This document shows positions 8,771 through 16,549 of a stretch of 64,000 bases of DNA, piece by piece. This stretch comes from Bacteroidales bacterium (lineage in GTDB: Bacteria > Bacteroidota > Bacteroidia > Bacteroidales > UBA932): positions 310,001-374,000 of the forward strand of contig JAFRNC010000006.1 in assembly GCA_017430365.1 (NCBI GenBank), in the 5' to 3' direction. A program made the position numbers and the translations under genes. The notes beneath the pieces are model-generated. The model had not been told where the DNA came from and ran no database searches. It saw only the letters and a list, made by a program, of their open reading frames with translations. Position 1 is the first letter of the stretch. Each line of letters opens with the position of its first letter.

Positions 8771-9487
8771 CTAATCCAATTTTTTAATAAAAGGGTTGTA
8801 AGAGATATTGTAATCGTAAGTGTCGATTCCTTCGGAGCGCTTGAGCCTACGGGCCAACAGGCTCGTCAGGGGCAGGATCACGATCTCATAGAGGGTCTTG
8901 ACCGTAACCTGCGTAAGGATAATGGAAAATATGGCTTTCGCAGGCATGACTCCCGCGAACGCCAGTGGATAGAATATGACGGAGTCGGACAGTTCTCCGG
9001 CTATCGTCGACAGAATGGCACGCCAGCCGAAGCCCTTGCCCTTGGTCGCGACCTTCATCCTGGACATCACCCAGGCATTGATCTGGGAACCGAGTATGAA
9101 AGCCAGAAGCGAAGAGACGGTCGTTCGGGTAATCAGGCCGAAGAGGCGGTTGAAACTGGTGGCGACTTCCTGGTTCTCAGGATATATCGGCGCCGGAAGC
9201 CAGCTCACGAGCTGTGCGGCGACAGCGACGAAAGCGCTGAGCACGAAACCCATCCAGATGACAAGCATGGCTTTCCTGTAGCCGTAGACTTCCGTCAGGA
9301 GGTCATTGATTATATAGGATACGGGGAAAACTATTACAGCTCCCGAAAGCTGCAGCGGAAGTTTACCGACCTGCCAGAGGCGGGGGACGAAAAGATTCGA
9401 GACGACGAGGCAGACGCAGAACGTCACTGCCAGCCAGACATAGACAACGGACAGGCCTTTCTGTCCTTGAACTTGATTTTCAGACAT
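8771..9487 (-). CDS. Queuosine precursor transporter (YhhQ/VUT family)
   Basis: A 238-residue inner-membrane protein with about six hydrophobic helices. Family landmarks include SNLFVPRLW near the N-terminus, YIINDLLTEVYGYRKA (about 58-73) and AFILGSQINAWVMSRMK (about 114-130). YhhQ-type proteins import preQ0 or preQ1, which fits its position directly upstream of queF on one transcript. Full length, with a clear ATG after a -7 element. Confidence 0.9.
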   Translation of the reverse strand: MSENQVQGQKGLSVVYVWLAVTFCVCLVVSNLFVPRLWQVGKLPLQLSGAVIVFPVSYIINDLLTEVYGYRKAMLVIWMGFVLSAFVAVAAQLVSWLPAPIYPENQEVATSFNRLFGLITRTTVSSLLAFILGSQINAWVMSRMKVATKGKGFGWRAILSTIAGELSDSVIFYPLAFAGVMPAKAIFSIILTQVTVKTLYEIVILPLTSLLARRLKRSEGIDTYDYNISYNPFIKKLD

Positions 9488-9550
9488 TTTCTCTTGTTTT
9501 TATAGTGGTACCAAGCACACTTGCGGCGGGACTCCCCCGCCACTCGGCGG

Positions 9551-9558
9551 CAAAGATA
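9551..9558 (-). promoter_or_regulatory. -7 element for the yhhQ-queF transcript
   Basis: Minus-strand TATCTTTG, a full match, about 63 bases before the ATG. It faces the ECF sigma promoter 11 bases away. Confidence 0.6.
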
Positions 9559-9569
9559 CGACAAAAAAG

Positions 9570-9577
9570 TAACTTTG
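9570..9577 (+). promoter_or_regulatory. -7 element for the ECF sigma operon
   Basis: TAACTTTG is a full TAnnTTTG match, 49 bases before the start codon. Confidence 0.6.
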
Positions 9578-9626
9578 TACCACCATAATTGCAACAAAGC
9601 CATTTTTACGGCGTCTTATAGACAGA

Positions 9627-10136
9627 ATGACAAGAAAAGAGATCATCACCTTCTACCGGATCCACAGCCGCAGGCTGTACAACATGAGTTACCGGATCCT
9701 GCTCAGCCCGGAAGACGCTGAGGAGGTGATGCAGGACACCATCCTGAAATACGTATCGAGCCCCCTGAGTCCGCTGCTGCCGGAACAGGTCTCCGCCTGG
9801 CTGGCGCGGACCTGCATACGGGCCTCGATCGACAGGCTGCGGAAGCAGCAGAGGGAGAAAGCCTTCCTCCAGGAATATGCCGCCGAAACCTCTTCCATGG
9901 GGACGGAACCGGAAAACGACATTCCCGACGGGATCGGCGCAGACCGGATTCTCGAGGCGGTCAGGCGCCTGCCCGAGCCCTATCGCCTGGCGGTCACACT
10001 CGTCCTCGTGGAAGGGCTCGACTACCAGGAAATCGCCGCCTATACGGGACTTAAAGAAGCAACCCTGCGCTCGCACTTCCTGCGCGGGAAACAGAAACTG
10101 ATTGAAATGCTGAAAGAAGATGAAAAACAGATTTGA
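9627..10136 (+). CDS. ECF-type RNA polymerase sigma factor
   Basis: A 169-residue sigma-70 family protein with only regions 2 and 4. Region 2 is about residues 8-75 (landmark LSPEDAEEVMQDTILKYV), region 4 about 110-165 (LPEPYRLAVTLVLVEGLDYQ, then the helix-turn-helix with EATLRSHFLRGKQKL). The next gene overlaps its 3' end by 17 bases and encodes a small membrane protein that may be its anti-sigma factor. A secreted GIN-domain protein follows in the same operon and is a likely target or accessory. Confidence 0.88.
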   Translation: MTRKEIITFYRIHSRRLYNMSYRILLSPEDAEEVMQDTILKYVSSPLSPLLPEQVSAWLARTCIRASIDRLRKQQREKAFLQEYAAETSSMGTEPENDIPDGIGADRILEAVRRLPEPYRLAVTLVLVEGLDYQEIAAYTGLKEATLRSHFLRGKQKLIEMLKEDEKQI

Positions 10137-10563
10137 CATTTACGAAATCCCTGACGGCCATCTGGCGCGCTTCGAGTCAAAGCTCGACAGGCACTATCCG
10201 GGACTGCGCGTCCGCCGCATCGTCTTCCGCACGGCCTCCATTGCGGCCATGCTCGCACTCGTATTCTGGGCCGGCATGGGACGGGGCTCGCATTTCCGTC
10301 ACTCACACACACCCGAATCGGTATACAGTGCCTATCTGGAGCAGGTGGGCGACCTGTACCGTCTGCTTGCAGGCAATACCGGCAAAGACGATTCCATCGA
10401 CTGGGAGTCCCTACTCCATGAACTCACGGACGAGACAGTGCCGCTCTACGACCAGCTCCCCGACGAAATGTCCGACAGGAAAAAGACAGCCATCCTCAAG
10501 GACTATTACGGCGGCATACTCGACGAAGCTCAGAAACTCAATGAAACCAGTAATATTAAATAA
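10120..10563 (+). CDS. Small membrane protein, possible anti-sigma factor
   Basis: A 147-residue protein with a polar N-terminal segment of about 35 residues, one hydrophobic helix (about 37-53, TASIAAMLALVFWAGM) and an acidic C-terminal domain of about 90 residues. Topology, size and the 17-base overlap with the ECF sigma gene are those of a membrane anti-sigma factor, but I see no conserved zinc-binding anti-sigma motif, so function is inferred from context alone. The following GIN-domain gene starts 7 bases after the stop. Confidence 0.65.
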   Translation: MKNRFDIYEIPDGHLARFESKLDRHYPGLRVRRIVFRTASIAAMLALVFWAGMGRGSHFRHSHTPESVYSAYLEQVGDLYRLLAGNTGKDDSIDWESLLHELTDETVPLYDQLPDEMSDRKKTAILKDYYGGILDEAQKLNETSNIK

Positions 10564-10570
10564 CAGCATT

Positions 10571-11482
10571 ATGAAAAGAATGATCCTTTTCCTGGCGGTA
10601 CTTTCCGCCTCACTGTTCTCAGCCCAGGCAGAGCCTGAAAATGCGAAGAACCTTTACCGTCAGAATTACGACTTCCGGGATTTCACCGCCCTTTCAGTAT
10701 CCCATATTTTCAAGGTGGATCTCCGCTTTGCGGACGCATGGTCCGTCGAAGTCGAAGTGCCGGATTACATCGAGCCCTATCTCGATGTCAATTGCCGGGA
10801 AGGCAAAGTCCGGATCGGCCTGCATAATCTGCCCAAGAATATCCAGCGCAGACTGAACGACGAGGACGGACGGCTCAGCGCCAGTGTCACTATGCCCAAG
10901 CTCCTTTCATTGAACATGTCCGGGGCAACGGCTCTCATTGCACAGGGGACTCCGGCGCTTGCTGACGGCGAATCCCTGCGGATTGTACTCAGCGGGGCCA
11001 GCAAACTTGAATCACTCCAGGCCGCCAGCCGGGGACAGCTTACGCTCAACATGAGCGGCGCCTCAAAAGCCGAGATAGAAGCTGATTTCCGCTCATTTGA
11101 CATCGACATGTCCGGAGCGTCAAAACTCCAGCTCACAGGAAATGCGGATGGACTCGAAATCGATTGTTCGGGAGCCTCCAAGGCAAACTTGTCAGGCGGT
11201 TTCGACAAAGCGGAAGTCGGGGTCAGCGGCTCGTCGGACGTGACGGTCCACAAAGACATCAGGCTGCTCGAACTGGAAGTAAGCGGGGCTTCCAAGTTTG
11301 AGGTGAAGGGAAAGACTGCCATAGCCGACGTCGAGCTTTCCGGTGCATCCAAGGCACGGCTCGAAGTGACCGGGGAGATGACCTATGAACTTTCAGGAGT
11401 TTCCACCCTCCGGGTCAGGGATATGGATGCGAAAATAAGGGGAGAAGCCGCCCGCGGCTCCAAAATCGAGTACCTGAAGTAA
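10571..11482 (+). CDS. Secreted GIN-domain (DUF2807-type) beta-helix protein
   Basis: A 303-residue protein with a signal peptide (MKRMILFLAVL to SAQA, about 20 residues). It has the profile of the putative auto-transporter adhesin head GIN domain: a short beta region followed by repeated rungs. Nine SGAS/SGAT/SGSS/SGVS units start near residues 117, 141, 162, 181, 200, 219, 238, 257 and 275, a near-exact 19-residue period in the core. The frame stays open far upstream, to 10133, but that region is a shadow of the two preceding genes; the ATG here gives the signal peptide. Third gene of the ECF sigma operon. Cell-surface or periplasmic role unknown. Confidence 0.85.
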   Translation: MKRMILFLAVLSASLFSAQAEPENAKNLYRQNYDFRDFTALSVSHIFKVDLRFADAWSVEVEVPDYIEPYLDVNCREGKVRIGLHNLPKNIQRRLNDEDGRLSASVTMPKLLSLNMSGATALIAQGTPALADGESLRIVLSGASKLESLQAASRGQLTLNMSGASKAEIEADFRSFDIDMSGASKLQLTGNADGLEIDCSGASKANLSGGFDKAEVGVSGSSDVTVHKDIRLLELEVSGASKFEVKGKTAIADVELSGASKARLEVTGEMTYELSGVSTLRVRDMDAKIRGEAARGSKIEYLK

Positions 11483-11501
11483 CATTGTACCTTTTTCTGA
11501 T

Positions 11502-11509
11502 TACCTTTG
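11502..11509 (+). promoter_or_regulatory. -7 element for the second DMT transporter
   Basis: TACCTTTG, a full match, ending 7 bases before the ATG; the mRNA is probably leaderless or nearly so. Confidence 0.6.
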
Positions 11510-11516
11510 TGCCGGA

Positions 11517-12449
11517 ATGGCACATTTAGGCGAAATCATCTCTCTTGTCGTCGCGGTCTCCTGGACCGCGACGGCGCTTTTTGCCGACGAGGCAAGTCAC
11601 AGACTGGGGTCCCTCAACGTCAACGTCATCCGCCTGACCTTGGGATCGCTCTTTTTAGCACTTATCCTATGGGTGACAATCGGCAGCCCCTACCCCCGTT
11701 ATGCAGACGGGGCGACCTGGTTCTGGCTGGCGCTTTCCGCGTTGGTCGGCTACATTTTCGGGGACTACTGCCTCTTCAATTCCTACCTTGTCATCGGCGC
11801 CAGGTTCGGACAGCTTTTCATGACCCTGGCCCCGCCCATGGCCGCAATCGCAGGATGGGCCATGCTGGGAGAAACGCTTTCATGGCGTTCAATACTCGCT
11901 ATGATTGTCACAATTTCAGGTATCGCCATTTCAATTCTCGCCAAGGGACAGGGACAGAAAGTCCATTTCACGCTTCCGCTCAAGGGAATATTGCTTGGAC
12001 TGGGAGCCGGAGCCGGACAGGGCGTCGGACTCGTCCTGAGCAAAGTGGGCATGCAGCACTATGAAGCGGCTCTGCCGCCGGACGCCGACATGGGAAACAT
12101 GATGCCGTTCGCAGCGACTATGATACGAGCGCTGGTCGGCGGGCTGGGATTCGTGGTAATGCTCCTCGTCCTGAAGCAGGGAAGGAATTTCGTCGAAATG
12201 ACGCGTAAGGAGCACAAAGGAGTGCGATATGCGGTCCTCACCACCATCTTCGGACCGGTACTCGGAGTCTCGCTCTCGCTCATGGCGGTACAATATGCCC
12301 GTGCCGGGATCGCCTCGACGCTGATGGCCCTCACCCCCGTACTGATCATTCTCCCCTACGCACTGATACACAAACAAAAGGTCAAGCCGAAGGAGATCCT
12401 CGGCGTGACCATTTCCATGCTGGGCGTAGCGATGTTCTTCCTGCTCTAG
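11517..12449 (+). CDS. DMT superfamily (EamA-type) transporter
   Basis: A 310-residue inner-membrane protein with about ten helices in two EamA repeats; landmarks are FMTLAPPMAAIAGWAMLGE (about 100-118) and ALTPVLIILPYALIHKQKVK (about 264-283). A hydrophilic segment of about 40 residues separates the halves (about 178-200). Substrate unknown. Its last 4 bases overlap the last 4 of the convergent SDR gene. It is only distantly similar to the transporter at 2999 and is not a duplicate. Confidence 0.85.
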   Translation: MAHLGEIISLVVAVSWTATALFADEASHRLGSLNVNVIRLTLGSLFLALILWVTIGSPYPRYADGATWFWLALSALVGYIFGDYCLFNSYLVIGARFGQLFMTLAPPMAAIAGWAMLGETLSWRSILAMIVTISGIAISILAKGQGQKVHFTLPLKGILLGLGAGAGQGVGLVLSKVGMQHYEAALPPDADMGNMMPFAATMIRALVGGLGFVVMLLVLKQGRNFVEMTRKEHKGVRYAVLTTIFGPVLGVSLSLMAVQYARAGIASTLMALTPVLIILPYALIHKQKVKPKEILGVTISMLGVAMFFLL

Positions 12450-13204
12450 TTCCGGCAGATGACGCTGCCGCTCGCCTGGTGGGTGGCAAGTATGAGCACT
12501 TCGGCTATCTGCACGTGTGCCGGAGCCTGGGCGGCGTACAGTGCCACGTCTGCGATATCGTCGCCGGTAAGGGGTTGTATACCCTTGTAGACATTCGAGG
12601 CGCGCTCGGTGTCACCGTGGAAACGAACGTTGCTGAAATTTGTCTCTACAAGGCCGGGCTTCAGGTTAGTAACGCGTACAGGGGTATGTGCAAGGTCGAT
12701 GCGGAGGCCGTCCGAAAGGATCTTGACTGCCGCCTTAGTGGCGCAGTAGACAGCTCCGCCTGCATAAGCGGCGTCACCGGCGACAGAACCGATATTAATG
12801 ACGTGGCCCTTCATGCGTTCCACCATCCCGGGGACCACGAGACGGGTCATGTAGAGAAGACCCTTGACATTGGTGTCAATCATCGTTTCCCAGTCGTTGA
12901 AATCCCCGGCATACTCCGGCTCCAGGCCGAGCGCCAGTCCGGCGTTGTTGACGAGCACGTCGATCTCACGCCAGGCTGCAGGAAGGGAATCCAGTGCACG
13001 CTTCACCTCTTCGCGGTCGCGTACGTCGAACGGGAGCGGCAACGCTTCGACCCCGAATTCCTTTTCGATTTCACCGGCCATTGCGGCAAGCTGCCCGGCG
13101 CGGCGGGCTGTGATGATGACACGGTATCCGGCGCCCGCGAATTTCCGGGCGCATGCGGCGCCGATCCCGCTGGTGGCGCCGGTAATCATTGCTGTTCTTT
13201 TCAT
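12446..13204 (-). CDS. Short-chain dehydrogenase/reductase (YdfG-like)
   Basis: A 252-residue classical SDR with a Rossmann fold. The NAD(P)-binding motif TGATSGIG is at about 8-15, NNAG at about 88-91, catalytic Ser in NIGSVAG (about 136-142), and YxxxK as YCATK (about 152-156). Closest in pattern to the YdfG group that oxidises serine, 3-hydroxy acids or similar; the true substrate is not evident. The start codon lies 4 bases after a -7 element, suggesting a leaderless transcript. Confidence 0.88.
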   Translation of the reverse strand: MKRTAMITGATSGIGAACARKFAGAGYRVIITARRAGQLAAMAGEIEKEFGVEALPLPFDVRDREEVKRALDSLPAAWREIDVLVNNAGLALGLEPEYAGDFNDWETMIDTNVKGLLYMTRLVVPGMVERMKGHVINIGSVAGDAAYAGGAVYCATKAAVKILSDGLRIDLAHTPVRVTNLKPGLVETNFSNVRFHGDTERASNVYKGIQPLTGDDIADVALYAAQAPAHVQIAEVLILATHQASGSVICRN

Positions 13205-13208
13205 ATTT

Positions 13209-13216
13209 CAAAGATA
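13209..13216 (-). promoter_or_regulatory. -7 element for the SDR gene
   Basis: Minus-strand TATCTTTG, a full match ending 4 bases before the ATG. Confidence 0.6.
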
Positions 13217-13298
13217 ATGATAATAGTTCACAGAAGGAAATAAAGCAACAGTTGCATTTATATTAAACTTTTGCGATATTTGCGGAAACTGTTGCAAA

Positions 13299-13883
13299 AT
13301 GGAAAGATTCTCATTCCTGAAAACTCTCCGCAAAAAGAGAGGATTGACACAGGAGCAGGTCGGAAAGCTTGCCGGGATGAACAAATCCCAGATTTCCCGA
13401 ATGGAACGCGGCATGCTGGGAAGTCCGGAAACAGTGGAAAGGATAGTGAAGGCGCTCGATTACGAAATGGTCGTGGAATTCAGGGACTTGCGGTTGAACA
13501 AAAAGGTACCTTTCAACAAGATGCCGGACGATGAGCTGATACGGTGGCTGGACAGACGCGTAGAAGAGACGCATCTGCACCTCAGGAAAGGAATCAATCT
13601 CAAACTCTTATCGAAGGAGACCGGGATCCCCCAGCGGCGCCTGGCGGCGGCCATGAGGGGAAGCCGATACGGGAGCGTATCATCATATATCACGGCCAAA
13701 CGGATAGAGACCGCCTGCAGGCTTCTCAGGAAGAGGCCCTGGTACACCATTGACAGCATAAGCCAGGACTCCGGGTTCAGCGCCCGGCGCACGTTCCAGA
13801 CAGTTTTCAAGGAAAGGATGGGGATGACGCCGTCGGAATACCGCTATCAGTCGTCAGACTCGCCCATCAATATGACCAGGTGA
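13299..13883 (+). CDS. Transcriptional regulator with XRE-type N-terminus and AraC-type C-terminus
   Basis: A 194-residue regulator with two different DNA-binding domains. Residues 1-60 are a Cro/XRE helix-turn-helix (LRKKRGLTQEQVGKLAGMNK, then SQISRMERG). Residues about 90-185 are an AraC double helix-turn-helix (SKETGIPQRRLAAAMRGS, then DSGFSARRTFQTVFKERMGM and TPSEYR). There is no obvious effector domain between them. A near-consensus -7 box (GATATTTG, 13275-13282) precedes the ATG. The 3' end overlaps the convergent antiporter gene by 37 bases. Combining both domains in one short chain is unusual; target genes unknown. Confidence 0.82.
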   Translation: MERFSFLKTLRKKRGLTQEQVGKLAGMNKSQISRMERGMLGSPETVERIVKALDYEMVVEFRDLRLNKKVPFNKMPDDELIRWLDRRVEETHLHLRKGINLKLLSKETGIPQRRLAAAMRGSRYGSVSSYITAKRIETACRLLRKRPWYTIDSISQDSGFSARRTFQTVFKERMGMTPSEYRYQSSDSPINMTR

Positions 13884-15340
13884 TCCCCTTCCATCAGCAC
13901 CATGCTGCCATGCGGCACAAGGAAACGCCCGTCCCGCCGCACCATGACCACCCTGATACCGTGAGGGAGATTGAGGTCCCTAAGAGTCGCGCCTCTCTTC
14001 AGGTCCTCGGCAGATACCGTATGGTCGCGCAGCATTCCCATCTCCTCGGGAATCTCCATTCCGAATGATTCGACTTCGGGATCCTCGTCATAACTCAGTT
14101 TCAGGAACTTGGCCGTACGGGTGAAGGTCATGCCCTTTGCCAGCAGGGAAAGCAGAGCGATGAAAACCACGAGGTTGAATGTCACGGATGCCCCCTCCAG
14201 ACCCGCGACGACCGGGCAGAGTGCGAACAATATCGGGCCGGAGCCCTTGAGACCGACCCAGGAGACCAGCACCTTTGCTTTGAAAGACATCTTGCGGAAA
14301 GGGGCAAGGCATAGCAGGACGCTCGCCGGCCGGGCGACAAACATCATGAAAAGTCCTATGAGGAGCGCCGGAACCGCGACGGGAAGCATCTGAGACGGTC
14401 TTGCTAGCAACCCCAGCATCAGGAACATCAGCAGTTGCATGAGCCATGTGATTCCGTCGAAGAACTTGAGCACGTCCCGTTTATGCGGCACTTCAGCTTT
14501 GTTGCCGATAAGGATCGCCGCGACATAGAGTGCAAGGAGGCCGTTGCCGTGAAGAAGCGATGCGAAACCGTTTGCGAAAAAGCCTATGCTGAGGACCAGT
14601 ATCGAATAGAGAGAAGCATTGTCGAGATGTATCTTTTTCAGGATCCACCTCGAGCCGTATCCGACTCCGAAACCTATCGCAAAGCCGACCACGACCTGGA
14701 GCAGGAAAACCCAAAGCCCGTCCCAGAAGAGCTCCCACGGCCCTGCAGCCGAATTCTTTGCAACGGTAAGAACCTGTACCAGAATGATCGTGAGCACATA
14801 TGCCATAGGGTCGTTGCTTCCGGATTCCAGCTCAAGCAGGGGACCGAGATGCTCGCGAAGATGCAGGCGCTTGCCACGAAGGACGGAAAAGACCGAAGTG
14901 GAATCGGTCGAGCTCATGATAGCTGCAAGCAGGAAACATCCCAGAACCGAAGCCACGGCAAAACCTGCGAAATGCGGGGCGATCAGGTATATGAATCCGC
15001 CCGTGAAAATGACGGTGAGGAAAAGGCCGAGGGTCGAAAGGATGATACTCTGTTTCATTACCGGCCGCGTCTCGGCCAGCGAAGTCTCAAGTCCGCCCGT
15101 GAAGAGGATGATGGTCATCGCGAAGTGACCTATCGATTCGGCGATCTCGTAGTCCTCGAACTTCAAGCCCAGGCCGTCTGCACCGACAGCCATACCAAGC
15201 AGCAGGAAAAGAAGCAGCGAAGGAGCCCCCAGGCGCCGACCGGCCTTGGTCACCAGTATGCCGAAAAAAACGAGGATGGAAACCAGCAGGAGCAGGTTGT
15301 CCGACAGCAGATTGACAGAGAAAATGGAGAGCGGAATCAT
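13847..15340 (-). CDS. K+/H+ antiporter, CPA1/NhaP2 type with C-terminal RCK_C domain
   Basis: A 497-residue protein with about 12 hydrophobic helices (1-400) typical of cation:proton antiporters; landmarks are GMAVGADGLGLKFED (about 47-61) and SSTDSTSVFSVLRGK (about 142-156). A soluble TrkA-C/RCK_C domain follows (about 415-497), which in the CvrA/NhaP2 group gates potassium-proton exchange. It overlaps the upstream STAS gene by 4 bases (ATGA), indicating translational coupling. Its 3' end runs 37 bases into the convergent XRE-AraC regulator gene. Confidence 0.88.
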   Translation of the reverse strand: MIPLSIFSVNLLSDNLLLLVSILVFFGILVTKAGRRLGAPSLLLFLLLGMAVGADGLGLKFEDYEIAESIGHFAMTIILFTGGLETSLAETRPVMKQSIILSTLGLFLTVIFTGGFIYLIAPHFAGFAVASVLGCFLLAAIMSSTDSTSVFSVLRGKRLHLREHLGPLLELESGSNDPMAYVLTIILVQVLTVAKNSAAGPWELFWDGLWVFLLQVVVGFAIGFGVGYGSRWILKKIHLDNASLYSILVLSIGFFANGFASLLHGNGLLALYVAAILIGNKAEVPHKRDVLKFFDGITWLMQLLMFLMLGLLARPSQMLPVAVPALLIGLFMMFVARPASVLLCLAPFRKMSFKAKVLVSWVGLKGSGPILFALCPVVAGLEGASVTFNLVVFIALLSLLAKGMTFTRTAKFLKLSYDEDPEVESFGMEIPEEMGMLRDHTVSAEDLKRGATLRDLNLPHGIRVVMVRRDGRFLVPHGSMVLMEGDHLVILMGESDD

Positions 15341-15639
15341 TCGATCTCGAACAGATTCAGGAATCCTGTCATCATGAAAACATTCCTGATATCACTGGTG
15401 ATATCCCGCACGATGACCCTGCCGCCCTTGACGGAAGCAGCTTTCCTCAGCGAGAGAAATAAGCGGAGCCCGGAGCTGGAGATATAGTCCATCTCCTTGC
15501 AGTCGAGGACTACGGTCTCTCCTGCAGATTCCTGCAGTTCGGTGAAAACACTGTTCATCTCCTGGGATGCCTGAGTATCAAGACGGCCTACGAGGCGCGC
15601 CGTCGTAACATCGTCCTGTTTCGTAACAAAAATTTCCAT
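15337..15639 (-). CDS. STAS-domain protein (anti-sigma factor antagonist type)
   Basis: A 100-residue single STAS domain. The phosphorylatable Ser motif sits in YISSSGLRLFLSLRKA (about 55-70), preceded by the strand VVLDCKEMD. In other bacteria such proteins bind anti-sigma kinases or gate transporters; no kinase partner is nearby, but overlap with the antiporter gene suggests they work together. A TTG at 15675 would add 12 residues, but lies inside the promoter; the ATG here is about 33 bases downstream of a -7 element. Confidence 0.85.
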   Translation of the reverse strand: MEIFVTKQDDVTTARLVGRLDTQASQEMNSVFTELQESAGETVVLDCKEMDYISSSGLRLFLSLRKAASVKGGRVIVRDITSDIRNVFMMTGFLNLFEIE

Positions 15640-15672
15640 GGAAACCGTTATTATATCTTCATGATTATCAAA

Positions 15673-15680
15673 CAAAATTA
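15673..15680 (-). promoter_or_regulatory. -7 element for the STAS-antiporter operon
   Basis: Minus-strand TAATTTTG, a full TAnnTTTG match. Confidence 0.6.
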
Positions 15681-15798
15681 CCCATTATTTGAATGGAACG
15701 GAAAAGTATCATGGCTAAATGGAATGCAATATGGCCGGAATTGACGCATATCGGCGGAGATTGAAGCAAGAGAAAGATGAGCGAATCGGCATTTTGTT

Positions 15799-15806
15799 TA
15801 CCTTTG
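15799..15806 (+). promoter_or_regulatory. -7 element for tRNA-Leu
   Basis: TACCTTTG, a full match, 23 bases before the first base of the tRNA. Confidence 0.55.
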
Positions 15807-15829
15807 CAGTGTCGAAACGACGACATCAC

Positions 15830-15911
15830 GCGGGTGTGTTGTAATTGGTAGCCAAGCCAGACTTAGGATCTGGTGCCGAAAGGCGTAAGGGTTCGAGTCC
15901 CTTCACCCGTA
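15830..15911 (+). tRNA. tRNA-Leu (anticodon TAG)
   Basis: A cloverleaf can be drawn by eye. The acceptor stem GCGGGTG pairs with CACCCGT (first pair G-U). The D arm has GGTAG. The anticodon stem CCAGA/TCTGG encloses loop CTTAGGA with anticodon TAG. A long variable arm (GCC-GAAA-GGC) marks a class II tRNA, and the T arm AAGGG-TTCGAGT-CCCTT is complete. The 3' CCA is not encoded. It reads CUA codons, and by wobble other CUN codons. Confidence 0.93.
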
Positions 15912-16223
15912 CCTTATTATACCGGGATTATACCGGGGGCACTGCCCCCGAACCCCCTCGCTCCGACCTTGCTATTCCTCAAGCCCTCCCTGTCCGGTCT
16001 CCGCTAGCGCCTGCTGGCGCTTGCGTCCATCGGTGGTATCGGCCGGCCTCCGGCGGTCGCCTGATGGCGACTTCTACACGGGGGCACTGCCCCCACCCGA
16101 GCCGCAGGCGAGAGCACGACCGAAGGGAGTAAACCCCCTCGCTCCGACCTTGCTATTCCTCAGGCCCTCTCTGCCCGGTCTCCGCTAGCGCCTGATGGCG
16201 CTTGCGTCCATTGGTGGTATTCC
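15912..16223. repeat. Block of imperfect tandem repeats with GC-rich palindromes
   Basis: There is no gene here. The palindrome GGGGGCACTGCCCCC occurs at 15935, 16080 and 16264 (the third just past this interval). Between them lie two similar copies of about 130 bases (15951-16079 and 16132-16263). Both contain CCCCCTCGCTCCGACC, a hairpin around GCTAGCGCC...GGCGCTTGCG and another around GGTCGCCTGATGGCGAC. The copies are offset by 181-184 bases and differ at scattered positions. The block starts right after tRNA-Leu and runs into the broken 3' end of a DUF3667 gene. I see no transposase or terminal repeats. Confidence 0.8.
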
Positions 16224-16517
16224 CTACCGGCCTACGGCGGTCGCCTGATGGCGACTTCTACACGGGGGCACTGCCCCCGAACCACCGGGGCGCCCCAGAA
16301 GCTGTAGGATGGACGACAACAGGGAGCGGGACTCCATGCCCCAGATCTTGATCAACTCCTGTCCGACGGATTTCCAGCTCACACGCCCCACATCATTCTT
16401 CTGTCCGCATACGGGACAGAAGTCTCCTTCGTAAGACCGGCCGCAGTTTGCGCATGTATGGGGCTCTACAGCGTCCTCATAGCGGAACGGTTTTACCTGC
16501 CGGGCCACCGGCTGCAT
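16224..16517 (-). pseudogene. Truncated DUF3667-type zinc-ribbon membrane protein
   Basis: The reading frame has 97 residues. Residues about 22-40 form a zinc ribbon (CANCGRSYEGDFCPVCGQK) typical of DUF3667 proteins of Bacteroidota. Next comes the first part of the conserved region (SVGQELIKIWGM to LLGRPG), which in intact members leads into several membrane helices. Here homology stops at LLGRPG, exactly where the repeat block begins, and the last 20 residues are translated repeat. The gene has therefore probably lost its 3' part. It lies 32 bases downstream of the phosphatase gene and was probably its operon partner. Confidence 0.65.
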
Positions 16518-16549
16518 GGACAGCAGCCTGGAGACGGGATTGTCGGAAG

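Noticed and set aside
10133..10570. Upstream extension of the GIN-domain gene
   Set aside because: This segment is an out-of-frame reading of the small membrane protein gene; the ATG at 10571 gives a proper signal peptide.
12455..12475. Terminator between the second DMT and SDR genes
   Set aside because: A CGGCAG/CTGCCG hairpin exists but has no T-run on either strand and lies within SDR coding sequence.
14435..15487. Open frame of 350 codons on the plus strand
   Set aside because: Antisense to the antiporter and STAS genes; its composition is hydrophilic and unlike any family I know.
16224..16263. Last 13 residues of the DUF3667 frame as genuine protein
   Set aside because: They are encoded by the repeat block and do not resemble the family's membrane region.
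15935..16278. CRISPR array
   Set aside because: Only two to three degenerate long units, spaced about 180 bases apart; no short identical repeats with unique spacers and no cas genes.
15830..16517. Integrated mobile element at tRNA-Leu
   Set aside because: No integrase, no duplicated tRNA 3' end and no cargo genes were found; only repeats and a truncated gene.
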